From: CAZIOH01 sp964540815
GTDB taxonomy: Bacteria; Myxococcota_A; Polyangia; Fen-1088
NCBI GenBank assembly: GCA_964540815.1
Contig: CAZIOH010000008.1
Coordinates: forward strand, 44,327-108,326
Reading direction: 5' to 3'
DNA length: 64,000 nt
In this document: positions 36,728-46,346 of the stretch, one piece after another
How positions within the stretch are numbered: the stretch's first letter is position 1
Layout of the letters: each line of letters starts with the position of its first letter
Translations under genes and position numbers: made by a program
Notes under the pieces: model-generated
The model's input: only the letters and a program-made list of their open reading frames with translations
Told to the model about the DNA's origin: nothing
Database searches by the model: none

Positions 36728-39091
36728 ATGCCGCGTTCGGGCCATTTTCTGGCAGCAGCGGAATCGCCGGGCTCACCGGTGACGGCCTGGCTCGGGCCGA
36801 CCAACACCGGCAAGACCCACCGCGCCATCGAGCGGATGCTCGAATGCCGGACCGGGATCATCGGTCTGCCTCTGCGGCTCCTCGCCCGGGAGGTCTACGA
36901 TCGGGTGACCGCCCGGCTCGGCGAGCGGGCGGTCGCGCTCGTGACCGGCGAGGAGAAGCGCGTCCCGCCGCATCCCCGCTACTGGGTGTGCACGGTCGAG
37001 GCCATGCCGGCGCCCGAGGCGCTGCCAGGCGGGGCGGTCGAGTTCGTAGCCATCGACGAGATCCAGCTGGCCGGCGATCGCGAGCGCGGGCACGTGTTCA
37101 CCGACCGCGTGCTGCACGCCCGAGGCACGCGCGAGACGTACCTGATGGGCTCGGACACCATCCGCCCCCTGCTCCGTCGCCTGGTTCCGGCGGCGACCGT
37201 CGAGGGCCGTCCGCGCCTCTCGGCCCTGACCGGCGCCGGGAGCCTCTCCGTCGGGGCGCTGCCGCCGCGAACCGCGGTGGTCGCCTTCTCGGCGGCGCGG
37301 GTGTACGAGCTCGGGGAGCGCCTGCGGGCGAGGCGGGGCGGCGCGGCCATCGTGCTCGGCGCGCTGTCGCCCCGGGTGCGCAACGCCCAGGTGGCCATGT
37401 ACCAGGCCGGCGAGGTCGACTACATGGTGGCGACCGACGCCATCGGGCTCGGCCTCAACATGGACGTCGAGTGCGTGGCCTTCGCCGATCTGCACAAGTT
37501 CGACGGTCGCAAGCGGCGGGCGCTGCAGGACGCGGAGCTGGCCCAGATCGCTGGCCGGGCCGGGCGCCACGCCAACGACGGCCGGTTCGCGACGCTCGAG
37601 CCGCTGCCGCCGCTCGCGCCGGGCACCACGCGGGCGATCGAGCGGCATCGCTTCGCGGCGCAGACGCGGGTGTACTGGCGGCCGCACGTTCTCGACTTCT
37701 CGTCCCTCGGGGCGCTCCAGGCCAGCTTGCGGCAACGACCGACCGAGGGCCACCTGGTCGCGGCCGACGACGCCGAGGATCTGCGCGCGCTCGACCACCT
37801 CGCGCTGGATCCCGAGGTGGTGGCGCGCGCGGGCGGCCCGGCGGCGGTCGGGCTGCTGTGGCAGGTCTGCCAGGTCCCCGACTTTCGCAGCATCAAGTGC
37901 GACGATCACTTCCGGCTCCTGCGGTCGCTCTACCTTCAGCTCGCGAGCCCTGCCCCGCGGTTGTCGAGCGACTGGATCGCCAGGCACGTGGCGCCGCTCG
38001 CCGACGTGGAGGGGGACATCGACACCCTGCTCGGGCGGATGGCGGGCATCCGGACGTGGACCTACGTCTCGAACCAGGCGAGCTGGCTGGCGGACGCGGA
38101 GCACTGGCAGGACCAGACCCGGATCATCGAGGATCGGCTGTCGGATGCCGTGCACGAGCGGCTGGTCGAGCGCTTCGTCGACCCGCGGGCGCCGAGGCGC
38201 CGGCGGGCGCTCACGCAGACGCAGAGCCAGAGCCACACCAAGAGCCACACGACGTTCGCCGAACAGTTGCGCGCGCACATCGGCCACGTCGGGCCAGACA
38301 GCTCCGGTGACTTGAACGGTGACGTGGCAGAGGGCCCTGTCCGCGACGATGCCTGCGTGCACGCCTGGGTCGCGGCCCCGCACTCCGCCTTTCGCCTGGA
38401 GGCCGACGAGCGCATCGCGGTCGACCGCGAGATCGTCGGGCGCCTCGGACGTGGCGTGGATCTCCTGCGCCCGGAGATCACGCTCGTCACCGAGCGGGCC
38501 CTCGGGGCGGGGGCACGCCTGCGGCTCGGGCGGCGCTTGCTCGCCTGGGCCCGCGACCTCGTCGCCGAGCTGGTCGCCCCTCTGCGCAGCGCGCGCGACG
38601 AACCCGAGCTGTCGCCGGCGGCGCGCGGGTTGCTCTACCAGCTCGAGCAGAGCCTCGGCACGGTGTCGGCGCGGGACGCGCTCGAGCAGCTCGAGGCCCT
38701 CGATCCGGCCATGCGCACCCGGCTCGGGCGGCTCGGCGTCCGGCTCGGCCAGCACGTGGTCTACGTGCCGGCGCTGCTCGCCCCCGGGGTGATCCGGACC
38801 CGGGCCGCCCTGTGCAACGCCTACCTCGGCGGCAACGCCGGCCCGCGCAGAGAGCGCGTGCGCATCGAGGCACCGCGGCCGGGCGCAGTCTCGTTGCGGG
38901 TCGAGCCAGCCGTGCCGGTTCCCGCCTACGCGGCGATCGGCTACCCGGTGTTCGGGGCGCGCGCCATCCGGGCCGACCAGGTCGACGCCGTCGGCGCACG
39001 CCTGCGCGGCCACGCGCGCGCACACGACGTGGCGAGCCGGCTCGGCTGCCCGCCCACCGAGGTCGAGTCGGTGCGCGCGGCCTTCGGCTGA
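36728..39091 (+). CDS. SUV3-family ATP-dependent RNA helicase
   Basis: A protein of 787 residues. Helicase motifs are the Walker A GPTNTGKTHRA (23-33), DEIQLAGDRERGH (Walker B region), LMGSDTIR, VVAFSAARVYELGERL, DYMVATDAIGLGLNMDVECV and QIAGRAGRHANDGRF. These are the SUV3 signature, and the C-terminus carries the SUV3-type domain (QDAELAQIAGRAG ... LSSDWIARHVAPLADVEGD). A basic/Gln-rich linker (RRRRALTQTQSQSHTKSHTT) leads into ~250 further residues. It is an RNA-turnover helicase of the type paired with RNases. I chose the ATG at 36728; the very long upstream frame is an artefact of high GC. Confidence 0.93.
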   Translation: MPRSGHFLAAAESPGSPVTAWLGPTNTGKTHRAIERMLECRTGIIGLPLRLLAREVYDRVTARLGERAVALVTGEEKRVPPHPRYWVCTVEAMPAPEALPGGAVEFVAIDEIQLAGDRERGHVFTDRVLHARGTRETYLMGSDTIRPLLRRLVPAATVEGRPRLSALTGAGSLSVGALPPRTAVVAFSAARVYELGERLRARRGGAAIVLGALSPRVRNAQVAMYQAGEVDYMVATDAIGLGLNMDVECVAFADLHKFDGRKRRALQDAELAQIAGRAGRHANDGRFATLEPLPPLAPGTTRAIERHRFAAQTRVYWRPHVLDFSSLGALQASLRQRPTEGHLVAADDAEDLRALDHLALDPEVVARAGGPAAVGLLWQVCQVPDFRSIKCDDHFRLLRSLYLQLASPAPRLSSDWIARHVAPLADVEGDIDTLLGRMAGIRTWTYVSNQASWLADAEHWQDQTRIIEDRLSDAVHERLVERFVDPRAPRRRRALTQTQSQSHTKSHTTFAEQLRAHIGHVGPDSSGDLNGDVAEGPVRDDACVHAWVAAPHSAFRLEADERIAVDREIVGRLGRGVDLLRPEITLVTERALGAGARLRLGRRLLAWARDLVAELVAPLRSARDEPELSPAARGLLYQLEQSLGTVSARDALEQLEALDPAMRTRLGRLGVRLGQHVVYVPALLAPGVIRTRAALCNAYLGGNAGPRRERVRIEAPRPGAVSLRVEPAVPVPAYAAIGYPVFGARAIRADQVDAVGARLRGHARAHDVASRLGCPPTEVESVRAAFG

Positions 39092-39114
39092 GGCGGCTGG
39101 CGGGGGGCCAATCC

Positions 39115-39586
39115 TCAGGGCCGAATCGCCAGGGAGTCGAGCAGCAGGGTCATGCTGGGCTCGGTCAGCTCCACCGCGCGCCGGAGCCGCTCGACGTTGC
39201 GACCGAGGCGCATGGGGTCCAGATCGACCGCGTAGGCGTGCCGGAGGAAGTGTCGAAAGCCCAGCAGATCCTCCCAGTCGCGCTCGGCTTCGGCGGGGAA
39301 GAGGGGTGGGCGGATGCCCGGCAGGGACAGGGCGGCGTCGCCGAGCAGGGCTCGGTGCCAGCGCTCGCCCGAGCGTTCGGGCAGGGCGCAGGGCGCGTTC
39401 AACGGCCAGCAGGATCTGTTCGAGCGCCTGGTAGGCATGATCGATCGCCAGGGCCACGAACGCCGCCTCCGGACCGCTGCGGGCGGGATCGACGGATTCG
39501 GCCCGCGCGAACTGGCGCCGCACCTCCCGCCAGTCGCGCGCAACCTCGGACTGGATCGCTGCGAGGCGGACATCGGTGGGACTCAC
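39115..39586 (-). pseudogene. hepT: HepT-type HEPN toxin gene, frameshifted by a 7-bp duplication
   Basis: The first half (GTG at 39586: VSPTDVRLAAIQSEVARDW ... DHAYQALEQILLAVERAL) and the second half (PERSGERWHRALL ... FRHFLRHAYAVDLDPMR ... LLLDSLAIRP) are in different frames. The break coincides with GCAGGGC repeated twice in tandem (39381-39394). Removing one copy restores one frame of 154 residues with ERALPERSGERWHRALL across the join. The HEPN RNase motif RX4HXY (R-H-F-L-R-H-A-Y) lies after the break, so the toxin is inactivated unless frameshifting occurs. The GTG overlaps the mntA stop codon. Confidence 0.8.
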
Positions 39587-39945
39587 AAGGGAGAGCCTTC
39601 GCGCAAGGCGCGCTCGACCAGGGTGGCGGGCGCGCGCTCGAGCTCGACCACGTGAACGGGCCGATCGGCGACCCTCCAGACGGCTGCCGCCAGCGCATCG
39701 GGATCGGCGCAGCCCTCGACCAGCAGGTCCACATCGCTGCGCTCGCCGGGCTCGCCCCAGGCGAACGATCCGAACAGCCAGACCCGGCGGCAGTCTCCCG
39801 CCGCCCGGGCCTCGGCGACGGCCTTGGACACCGCTGGCAGGACGACCGCCCGCCGGCACTCGGCGGCGGCCTCCTCGCGCGCGAGATCCTCCTCGATCAC
39901 CGCCACCACCCGGCGACGGAATGCGGCGAGCAAGGCGCGATCCAT
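39583..39945 (-). CDS. mntA: MntA-type minimal nucleotidyltransferase (antitoxin)
   Basis: A protein of 120 residues. It contains VWLFGSFAWGEPGERSDVDLLV, i.e. the GSX10DXD motif of the MntA antitoxins that add AMP to the HepT toxin. The helical N-terminus (LLAAFRRRVVAVIEEDLAREE) and C-terminal strand (VHVVELERAPATLVERALR) fit the family. The ATG at 39945 is used; a TTG six bases upstream is possible. Its stop codon overlaps the hepT start (GTGA). The antitoxin is intact while its partner is broken. Confidence 0.88.
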   Translation of the reverse strand: MDRALLAAFRRRVVAVIEEDLAREEAAAECRRAVVLPAVSKAVAEARAAGDCRRVWLFGSFAWGEPGERSDVDLLVEGCADPDALAAAVWRVADRPVHVVELERAPATLVERALREGSPL

Positions 39946-40063
39946 GCCCAATCATGAATCGAAGGGGCGCCCACCTGCAACCTCTTGCCCAACCTCTGGC
40001 CACCGACCGCGCCCTGGCTTCTCGGAAGTTGAGTTGTGCCCGGCGCTCCGGTAACAAGGACGG

Positions 40064-41533
40064 ATGCTGCGCTTGTGCGGGGTCACCATCCTTCTCGGCG
40101 GCTGGCTGGCCGCGGTGCCGCGAGGCGGGTGGTGCGCCGCCCCGTCGGGAGCGCCGGCGGCCATGGCCGCGCCGGCGGTCGGGGCCCCACCCGCGGGATC
40201 CGTCCCCCCAAGCGCACCCGCACCGGCGGCCCGTGCCGTGACCAAGGAGAGCGCCATGAGGACCCCCGGCTCCGCGTTTCCGTTCCCCGTCGACGAGAAG
40301 GTCCTGCCAAACGGGCTCCGCGCCTACGCGGTCCACTACGACTCGCCGGGCATCGTCGCCTACTACTCGGTGGTGCGCACCGGGAGCCGCAACGAGGTCG
40401 AGCCGGGCAAGTCGGGGTTCGCCCACTTCTTCGAGCACATGATGTTCCGGGGCACGGAGAAGTACTCGCAGGATGCCTACAACGGGGTCATCAAGGAGAT
40501 CGGCGCGGACTCGAACGCCTACACCTCCGAGGACCTGACCGTGTACCACATCCTGGCGGGCAAGGACGCGCTCCCCCGCATCGTCGAGATCGAGGCCGAT
40601 CGCTTCCAGCACCTCGCGTACAGCCAGCCGGACTTCGAGAAGGAGGCCCGCGCCGTCCTCGGGGAGTACAACAAGGGGGCCTCGAGCCCGATGCAGAAGC
40701 TCTACGAGGCCCTCTACGACGCGGCTTTCACCGCCCACACCTACAAGCACACGACCATCGGCTTCTTGAAGGACATCGAGGCCATGCCGCAGCAGTTCGC
40801 GTACTCGCGCCAGTTCTTCGACCGCTACTACCGCCCCGACAACATCACCCTCATCGTGGTGGGGGACGTGGACACGGCGTCGACCTGGAAGCTGCTCGAG
40901 GACCACTACGGCGGCTGGGCCAGCGGTCCCCCGCGCCCTGCCGTGCCGCGGGAGCCGCCCCAGGCCAAGGAGGCGCGGGTGTCGCTCGGCTGGAAGGGGG
41001 CCACCTTGCCGACCATGATGATGGGGTTTCACACCCCGGGCTTCTCCACCACCAACGTGGATCTGGCGGCGCTCGACGTCCTCGCCGAGCTGCTCTTCGC
41101 CGAGCGCGCGCCCCTCTACAAGAAGCTGGTGATCACCGAGCAAAAGGTCGAGTCACTGGCCGGCTCGAACGACGCCCACGTCGATCCCAACCTCTTCACG
41201 GTGCTGGCGCGGATCAAGAAGCCGGCCGATATCGCGTCGGTCGAGCAGGCCATCGAGGCCGAGGTGAAGCGGATCGCCGAGGAGGGGGTCGACGGCAAGA
41301 CGCTCGGCGAGGTGCTGTCGCACGTGAAGTACGCCTTCGCCGGGCAGCTCTCCACCGCCGACAAGACCGCCAATGTGGCCGCCCAGTTCGTGGCGCTGAC
41401 CGGCCACCTCGACGCCATCAACGCCTACTTCTCGCTCTACGACAAGGTCACGCCGGCCGACGTGCGCCGGGTGGCCAGGCAATACTTCACCCCCGCCAAT
41501 CGCACGGTCGTGGTGCTGAAGGCGGATCCGTGA
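40064..41533 (+). CDS. M16 family zinc peptidase, catalytic subunit
   Basis: A protein of 489 residues with a signal peptide (LCGVTILLGGWLAAVPRGGWC). The inverted zinc motif HFFEH is at ~124-128 (GFAHFFEHMMFRGT) with the distal Glu in the ~70-residue downstream helix (EIEADRFQHLAYSQPDFEKEARAVLGEYN). The C-terminal lobe contains TMMMGFHTPGF and ADVRRVARQYFTPANRTVV. It is expected in the periplasm, degrading small peptides. Its stop overlaps the start of the next M16 gene, with which it should form a heterodimer. Confidence 0.93.
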   Translation: MLRLCGVTILLGGWLAAVPRGGWCAAPSGAPAAMAAPAVGAPPAGSVPPSAPAPAARAVTKESAMRTPGSAFPFPVDEKVLPNGLRAYAVHYDSPGIVAYYSVVRTGSRNEVEPGKSGFAHFFEHMMFRGTEKYSQDAYNGVIKEIGADSNAYTSEDLTVYHILAGKDALPRIVEIEADRFQHLAYSQPDFEKEARAVLGEYNKGASSPMQKLYEALYDAAFTAHTYKHTTIGFLKDIEAMPQQFAYSRQFFDRYYRPDNITLIVVGDVDTASTWKLLEDHYGGWASGPPRPAVPREPPQAKEARVSLGWKGATLPTMMMGFHTPGFSTTNVDLAALDVLAELLFAERAPLYKKLVITEQKVESLAGSNDAHVDPNLFTVLARIKKPADIASVEQAIEAEVKRIAEEGVDGKTLGEVLSHVKYAFAGQLSTADKTANVAAQFVALTGHLDAINAYFSLYDKVTPADVRRVARQYFTPANRTVVVLKADP

Positions 41534-43122
41534 TCCCGCCCGCGCTCATGCTCCTGGCGCTGGCAGCGGGCGGCGGGGCGAGCCCGGCCGCGGTGCCGAA
41601 CGTCCGCGTCCGCGTGCCCGTGCCCGTTTCCGCTCCCGCCCCTGCCCGAGCTCCGAAATCCACCTCGAAAGGAAAGGGAATGCCGCGCACGGTGTTCATA
41701 CCCTCGCCGAACAACCCGCTGGTGGCGCTGCGGCTCTACTTCGAGGTCGGCTCCTCCGATGACCCGCCCGGGAAGGAGGGCCTCGCCGCCCTCACCTCCG
41801 ATGTGCTCGGGGAGGGGGGCACCCAGAAGAGAACCTACGCCGAGGTGCTGGACGCGCTCTATCCGCTCGCGGCCCACATTCAGGTCATCGGCGACAAGGA
41901 CTCCCTGGTCTTCGAGGGGACCGTGCACCGGGACAACCTGGCGGCCTTCGCCGATCTGCTCGCCGAGCAGGTGCTCACCCCGCGCTTCGCCCCGGAGGAC
42001 TTCGCGCGCACCCGCCAGAACGCCAGCGACTACCTGGCCAAGACCCTGCGCGGCAACAACGACGAGGAGCTCGGCAAGCAGGCCTTGTCCACCCTGATGT
42101 ACCCCGGTCACCCCTATGCCCACCCCACCTCCGGGACGGTGGCGGGCCTGGCGGCCATCACCGTCGACGACGTGAGGGCCTTCTATGCCTCGCACTTTGC
42201 CAGGGACCGCCTGATCGTCGGGGTGGCGGGCGGCTATCCAGCCGGCTTCGCCGAGGCCTTCGCGGCCCGGTTCGCCGCGCTCCCCGCCGCGGGTGCACCC
42301 CGCCCGAAGTTGCCGGCGCCGCCCGTCCGCAACAAGGGGGACAAGAAGCACGCCGAGATCCTGCTGGTCGAGAAGGACGCGCGCGCGGACGCCATCTCCA
42401 TCGGCTATCCCATCTCGCTCACGCGCTCCGATCCCGACTTCTATCCGCTCACGGTCGCGCGGTCGTACCTGGGAGAGCACCGGACCTTCAACGGCGTCCT
42501 CATGAACCGCCTGCGCGGAGATCGGGGCCTCAACTACGGCGACTACGCGTACATCGAGAGCTTCATCCAGGACGGCTGGTCGACCTTCCCGCACCCCAAC
42601 GTCCTGCGGCGACAGCAGCACTTCGAGATCTGGCTCCGGCCCGTGCCCCCGCAAAACGCGCTGTTCGCCTTGCGCGGGGCGGTCTACTACACGCGCCAGC
42701 TCATCAAGAACGGCATCCCCGAGGCGGGCTTCGAGTCGACCCGCCGCTTCCTCGGAAACTACGCCGATCTGTGGACCCAGGACGTCTCGCGGCGCCTGGG
42801 GTACGCCATCGACGCCAAGGTGTCGGGGAAGGATCTTGTCCACGAGCTCAAGGCGCGCCTCGCGAGCATGAAGAAGGCCGAGGTGGACCGGGTGATCCGC
42901 AAGTACTTCCAGCTCGACGACTTCTCGGCGGTGATCGTCACCGACAAGGCCGCCGAGGTGCGCGCCCGCCTGCTCGATGGCAAGCCGTCGCCCATGACCT
43001 ACGACACGGCCGGGACGGCCGCCGCCATCCTCGAGGAGGACAAGCACATCGAGGTCGAGCCCTTGCCCGTGACCCCGGACTCCGTGCGCATCGTTCGCGT
43101 GGAGCAGCTGTTCGAGCGTTGA
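41530..43122 (+). CDS. M16 family peptidase, non-catalytic partner subunit
   Basis: A protein of 530 residues from a GTG start (GTGA overlap). It has a Pro/Val-rich signal-like N-terminus and an M16 fold, but the zinc motif position reads GLAALTSDVLGEGG instead of HxxEH. The R/Y substrate-binding region (EHRTFNGVLMNRLRGDRGLNYGDYAYIESF) is retained. This is the pattern of the substrate-binding subunit in two-gene M16B peptidases. It is exported. Confidence 0.9.
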   Translation: MIPPALMLLALAAGGGASPAAVPNVRVRVPVPVSAPAPARAPKSTSKGKGMPRTVFIPSPNNPLVALRLYFEVGSSDDPPGKEGLAALTSDVLGEGGTQKRTYAEVLDALYPLAAHIQVIGDKDSLVFEGTVHRDNLAAFADLLAEQVLTPRFAPEDFARTRQNASDYLAKTLRGNNDEELGKQALSTLMYPGHPYAHPTSGTVAGLAAITVDDVRAFYASHFARDRLIVGVAGGYPAGFAEAFAARFAALPAAGAPRPKLPAPPVRNKGDKKHAEILLVEKDARADAISIGYPISLTRSDPDFYPLTVARSYLGEHRTFNGVLMNRLRGDRGLNYGDYAYIESFIQDGWSTFPHPNVLRRQQHFEIWLRPVPPQNALFALRGAVYYTRQLIKNGIPEAGFESTRRFLGNYADLWTQDVSRRLGYAIDAKVSGKDLVHELKARLASMKKAEVDRVIRKYFQLDDFSAVIVTDKAAEVRARLLDGKPSPMTYDTAGTAAAILEEDKHIEVEPLPVTPDSVRIVRVEQLFER

Positions 43123-43171
43123 GGCGGCCGGAGGGGATGGCAGGTGCCGCGGCACGCCCGGTGACGAGCCC

Positions 43172-44029
43172 GTGATCGGGGTGTTCGATTCTGGGTTCGG
43201 GGGACTCACGGTGCTGCGCGCGCTGGTGGATCGCCTTCCCGGCTACGACACCCTCTACCTGGGGGACAGCGCCCGCTCGCCCTACGGCACGCGCAGCGCC
43301 GAGGCGGTGTACGCGTTCACGCGCGAGGCGGTGCACTATCTGTTCGCCGAGGGATGTCCGCTGGTGGTCCTCGCGTGCAACACGGCCTCGGCGCGCGCCT
43401 TGCGGACCCTGCAGCAGCGCGAGTTGCCCCGCGCCTTCCCCGATCGCCGGGTGCTCGGGGTGGTGCGCCCCTCGGTGGAAGCCCTGGCGGGCCTGCCGCC
43501 CGGGGCCCTCCCGGGCATCACGACGCCGGCGGGGGTGGCGGGGGCGGTCGCGGTGCTGGGGACGCCAGGGACCATCGCCTCCAACTCCTACGGGCTCGAG
43601 CTCGCCCGGCTGGCCCCGGGGCTGCGGTTGGTCCAGCAGGCCTGTCCCATGTGGGTCCCGCTGGTGGAGAACGATGAGCTGACCGGGGAGGGGGCGGAGT
43701 ACTTCCTGCGCAAGTACCTCGAGCCGGTGGTGACGGCGCCCGACCGCCCGAGCCGCATCCTGCTCGGCTGCACGCACTACCCGCTGCTCCTGCCGGGGAT
43801 CCGCGCCATCGTGCCGGCCGACATCGAGATCCTGCCCCAGGGCGAGCTCGTGGCCGAGCGCCTCGCCGACTGGCTGGACCGGCACCCCGAGATGGAGCGG
43901 CGCCTCGCCCGCGGCGGCGCTCGTCGTTACCTCACCACCGACGATCCCGACTGGTTCGCCGCCCACGGCGCCCGCATCCTCGGCACCGAGATGGTCGCGG
44001 AGAAGGTCCGGCTGCCCCCCCTCGATTGA
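43172..44029 (+). CDS. murI: Glutamate racemase
   Basis: A protein of 285 residues making D-glutamate for peptidoglycan. The catalytic cysteines are in VLACNTASARAL and LLGCTHYPLLLP. The N-terminal IGVFDSGFGGLTVLRAL and YLGDSARSPYGTRS blocks are conserved. It begins with GTG at 43172, 49 bases after the M16 pair. Full length and standard for the family. Confidence 0.95.
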   Translation: MIGVFDSGFGGLTVLRALVDRLPGYDTLYLGDSARSPYGTRSAEAVYAFTREAVHYLFAEGCPLVVLACNTASARALRTLQQRELPRAFPDRRVLGVVRPSVEALAGLPPGALPGITTPAGVAGAVAVLGTPGTIASNSYGLELARLAPGLRLVQQACPMWVPLVENDELTGEGAEYFLRKYLEPVVTAPDRPSRILLGCTHYPLLLPGIRAIVPADIEILPQGELVAERLADWLDRHPEMERRLARGGARRYLTTDDPDWFAAHGARILGTEMVAEKVRLPPLD

Positions 44030-44082
44030 GCGGGCTCGATTGGGCTCGATAGAGCGATGCCTCGCGGGTGCGGGGCCGGCGC

Positions 44083-44622
44083 TCAGGTCTGTTCCCGGAC
44101 GACGGTCTGCTCGGCGGCCTCGATGTCGCCCTCGGCCAGCTCGATCACCACGTCGACGAAGTCGGCGTGCAGGTCCGGCGCCGCGGCGTCGTCGGCGTGA
44201 GGCGCGGTGCCTTCGCCGGTGTTCTCGCCATAGCCGGCCCGGGGGGCGCTTCGCCGCTCGCCCACCCGCCGCTCGCGCGGAAAGATCCGGTGATCCTCGA
44301 ACTCGCCCCGTCGCTCGGTGGCGCGGCGCTCCCGGGCCAGGGCCTCCCGGATGGAGGGAATGGTGCTGGGGATGGTGTGCAGCCGCGAGATCTTGCCGGA
44401 GCAGCTGTGGCAGATGGGATGGGAGCGGGCGTGGAGCTCCACCATCCGCAGCTCGGTCCGGCGGCGCTCGCCGCAGACGGAGCAGGCTGCCCCCGCGCCC
44501 ACCGGGCGGGCCTCGCCCCAGCGCGTGTAACACCCCCAGCACCGTCCCCGCCGCAGCTCGGTCACCTGGGCGTGGCAGACCCCACACGGCATGGTGGGCC
44601 GATCAACGATTTCGACGCTCAT
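44083..44622 (-). CDS. Zinc-ribbon protein, unknown function
   Basis: A protein of 179 residues. Its N-terminal third carries two zinc-ribbon-like cysteine sets: CGVC...CWGC (14-31) and CSVC...CHSC (48-77). A charged segment rich in Arg/Glu (REALARERRATERRGEFED ... ERRVGERRS) and an acidic C-terminus follow. No signal peptide is present. It may be a nucleic-acid-binding protein; conserved-hypothetical status is the honest call. Confidence 0.7.
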   Translation of the reverse strand: MSVEIVDRPTMPCGVCHAQVTELRRGRCWGCYTRWGEARPVGAGAACSVCGERRRTELRMVELHARSHPICHSCSGKISRLHTIPSTIPSIREALARERRATERRGEFEDHRIFPRERRVGERRSAPRAGYGENTGEGTAPHADDAAAPDLHADFVDVVIELAEGDIEAAEQTVVREQT

Positions 44623-44732
44623 GATCCGAGTAAAACGCCGCCCGGGCGCGGGAGCAAAAAATTCACCGGTGTGGCCGTGTTATTCTCGAACGAGGTGGCC
44701 GCCACCCGGACCGGGTGGCGATGCCGGGTCCC

Positions 44733-46346
44733 ATGCTCCGTGTCCTTCTGGTCGAAGCCCGAGACAGCGCCCGCAGGCAGTTGCTGCTGGCGCTGCGCAG
44801 GGATGGCATCGAAGCCGAGGCCGTTCCGGGAAGGGCGGAGGCGGGGCGAGCGCTGGCGGAGATCCGCGGCGTGGATGTCGTGCTGCTCGGTATCGAGACC
44901 ACGTCGATCCCGGAGATCCTGCAGACAATCCTGCACACGACCCCGGAGAGCTCGGAGGGGACCGTCCGTCCGGCGGAGCTGGTCGTTGTCCTCGCGCGCG
45001 AGGACCAGGAGGAGGCAGGCCTCGCGGCCATCCGGCAAGGCGCGACGGACTTCGTCTATCTCCCTTCTCCCTCCGCGGAGAGCCCGACCGCCCTCTGGCT
45101 CACGCTGGCGAAGGTGGCGGCCCGCCGCGCCGCCGCGCTCGGTCCGGCACCCGGCGGCGGCGCCGCCGGCATCGACGCGCCACCGGGGGGGTCACAGGGG
45201 CCGAGCCGCGCACGAGATGCGGGGGCCACACCGACCCAGCCGGGGCCACCCCCCCTCGTCGGCGCCTCACCGGGGATGACGGCCCTCGCGGCGATGGTTC
45301 GCCGACTCGCCGCCGCGCGCGCCAGCGTCCTCATCGGGGGCGAGTCGGGCACCGGCAAGGAGCTGGTCGCACAGGCCCTCCACCGCGAATCTCCGTGGGC
45401 GCGCGGGCCCTTCGTGCCCGTGAACTGCGGCGCCATCTCGCCGGGGCTCGTCGAGTCGGAGCTGTTCGGGCACGTCCGCGGGGCCTTCACCGACGCCCAC
45501 CGCGACAAGCGCGGTCTCTTCGAGAGCGCCCACGGGGGGACCCTCTTCCTCGACGAGATCGCGGACCTGCCGCTCGACCTTCAGCCGAAGCTGCTGCGCG
45601 CGATCCAGGAGGGCGAGATCCGGCGGGTGGGCGATGTCGAGGATCTCCACGTCCAGGTCCGGGTGGTGGCGGCCACCGCGCGGGATCTTCTGGCCGAGGT
45701 GGGCGCGGGGCGCTTTCGCGAGGATCTCTACTATCGGATCGGCGCCCTGTCCCTCCAGATCCCGCCGCTGCGCGAGCGGACGGGCGACATCCCGTTGCTG
45801 GCCGAGCACTTCCTCGAGCGAGCCCGCCGGCGCCTCTCCGTCGAGGTGAGCCGCATCTCGTCCGAGGCCATGGAAGCTCTGATCCGCTATCGATGGCCGG
45901 GGAACGTCCGCGAGCTCGAGAACACCATCGAGCGCGCCGCCGTGATGTGTGGGGGAATCGAGATCGACGTCGCCAGCTTGCCCGAGCGCCTGCACCCGGC
46001 CGTGACCCCGCCCACGGCGCCGGGGCGCGGGGGGGCGGGAGGGGCGGGCGCCGCTGGCGGCGTCGGCACCGTCGGCGCCGCGGCTTCTCCGCCCGTCGGC
46101 CCACCCGACGTCGAGGACCTGTCGATCAAGCGGGCGGCTCGGCGTTCCGAGGAGGAGTTGATAGGGCGTGCCCTGGCGCGGACCGGCGGGAACCGCACCC
46201 GCGCCGCCGAGTTGCTGGAGATCAGCCCCCGCGCTTTGCTCTACAAGATCAAGGAATACCGAATCTTCGATAAAGGGTTGCCGCCAAATGGCGATGGGGA
46301 AGGCGATGGCAACGTGCGTGACCCTGGCAGCTCGACCGACCCCTGA
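44733..46346 (+). CDS. NtrC-family sigma-54 activator with degenerate receiver
   Basis: A protein of 537 residues from the ATG at 44733 (MLRVLLVEARDSAR); ATG/GTG starts lie 12-18 bases upstream. The receiver-like N-terminus lacks the phospho-Asp (LLGIET where LLDI is usual). The AAA+ domain has Walker A GESGTGKE, a GAFTDA loop where the consensus is GAFTGA, Walker B GGTLFLDEI, RIGALSLQIPPLRERTGDI and YRWPGNVRELEN. The C-terminal Fis-type helix-turn-helix is ALARTGGNRTRAAELLEIS. The loop change may weaken sigma-54 contact. It lies directly upstream of pilM. Confidence 0.92.
   Translation: MLRVLLVEARDSARRQLLLALRRDGIEAEAVPGRAEAGRALAEIRGVDVVLLGIETTSIPEILQTILHTTPESSEGTVRPAELVVVLAREDQEEAGLAAIRQGATDFVYLPSPSAESPTALWLTLAKVAARRAAALGPAPGGGAAGIDAPPGGSQGPSRARDAGATPTQPGPPPLVGASPGMTALAAMVRRLAAARASVLIGGESGTGKELVAQALHRESPWARGPFVPVNCGAISPGLVESELFGHVRGAFTDAHRDKRGLFESAHGGTLFLDEIADLPLDLQPKLLRAIQEGEIRRVGDVEDLHVQVRVVAATARDLLAEVGAGRFREDLYYRIGALSLQIPPLRERTGDIPLLAEHFLERARRRLSVEVSRISSEAMEALIRYRWPGNVRELENTIERAAVMCGGIEIDVASLPERLHPAVTPPTAPGRGGAGGAGAAGGVGTVGAAASPPVGPPDVEDLSIKRAARRSEEELIGRALARTGGNRTRAAELLEISPRALLYKIKEYRIFDKGLPPNGDGEGDGNVRDPGSSTDP

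Noticed and set aside
36773..41143. A 1456-codon reverse-strand frame
   Set aside because: It crosses the helicase and M16 genes antisense. Only the small part at 39.4-39.6 kb (hepT first half) is real.
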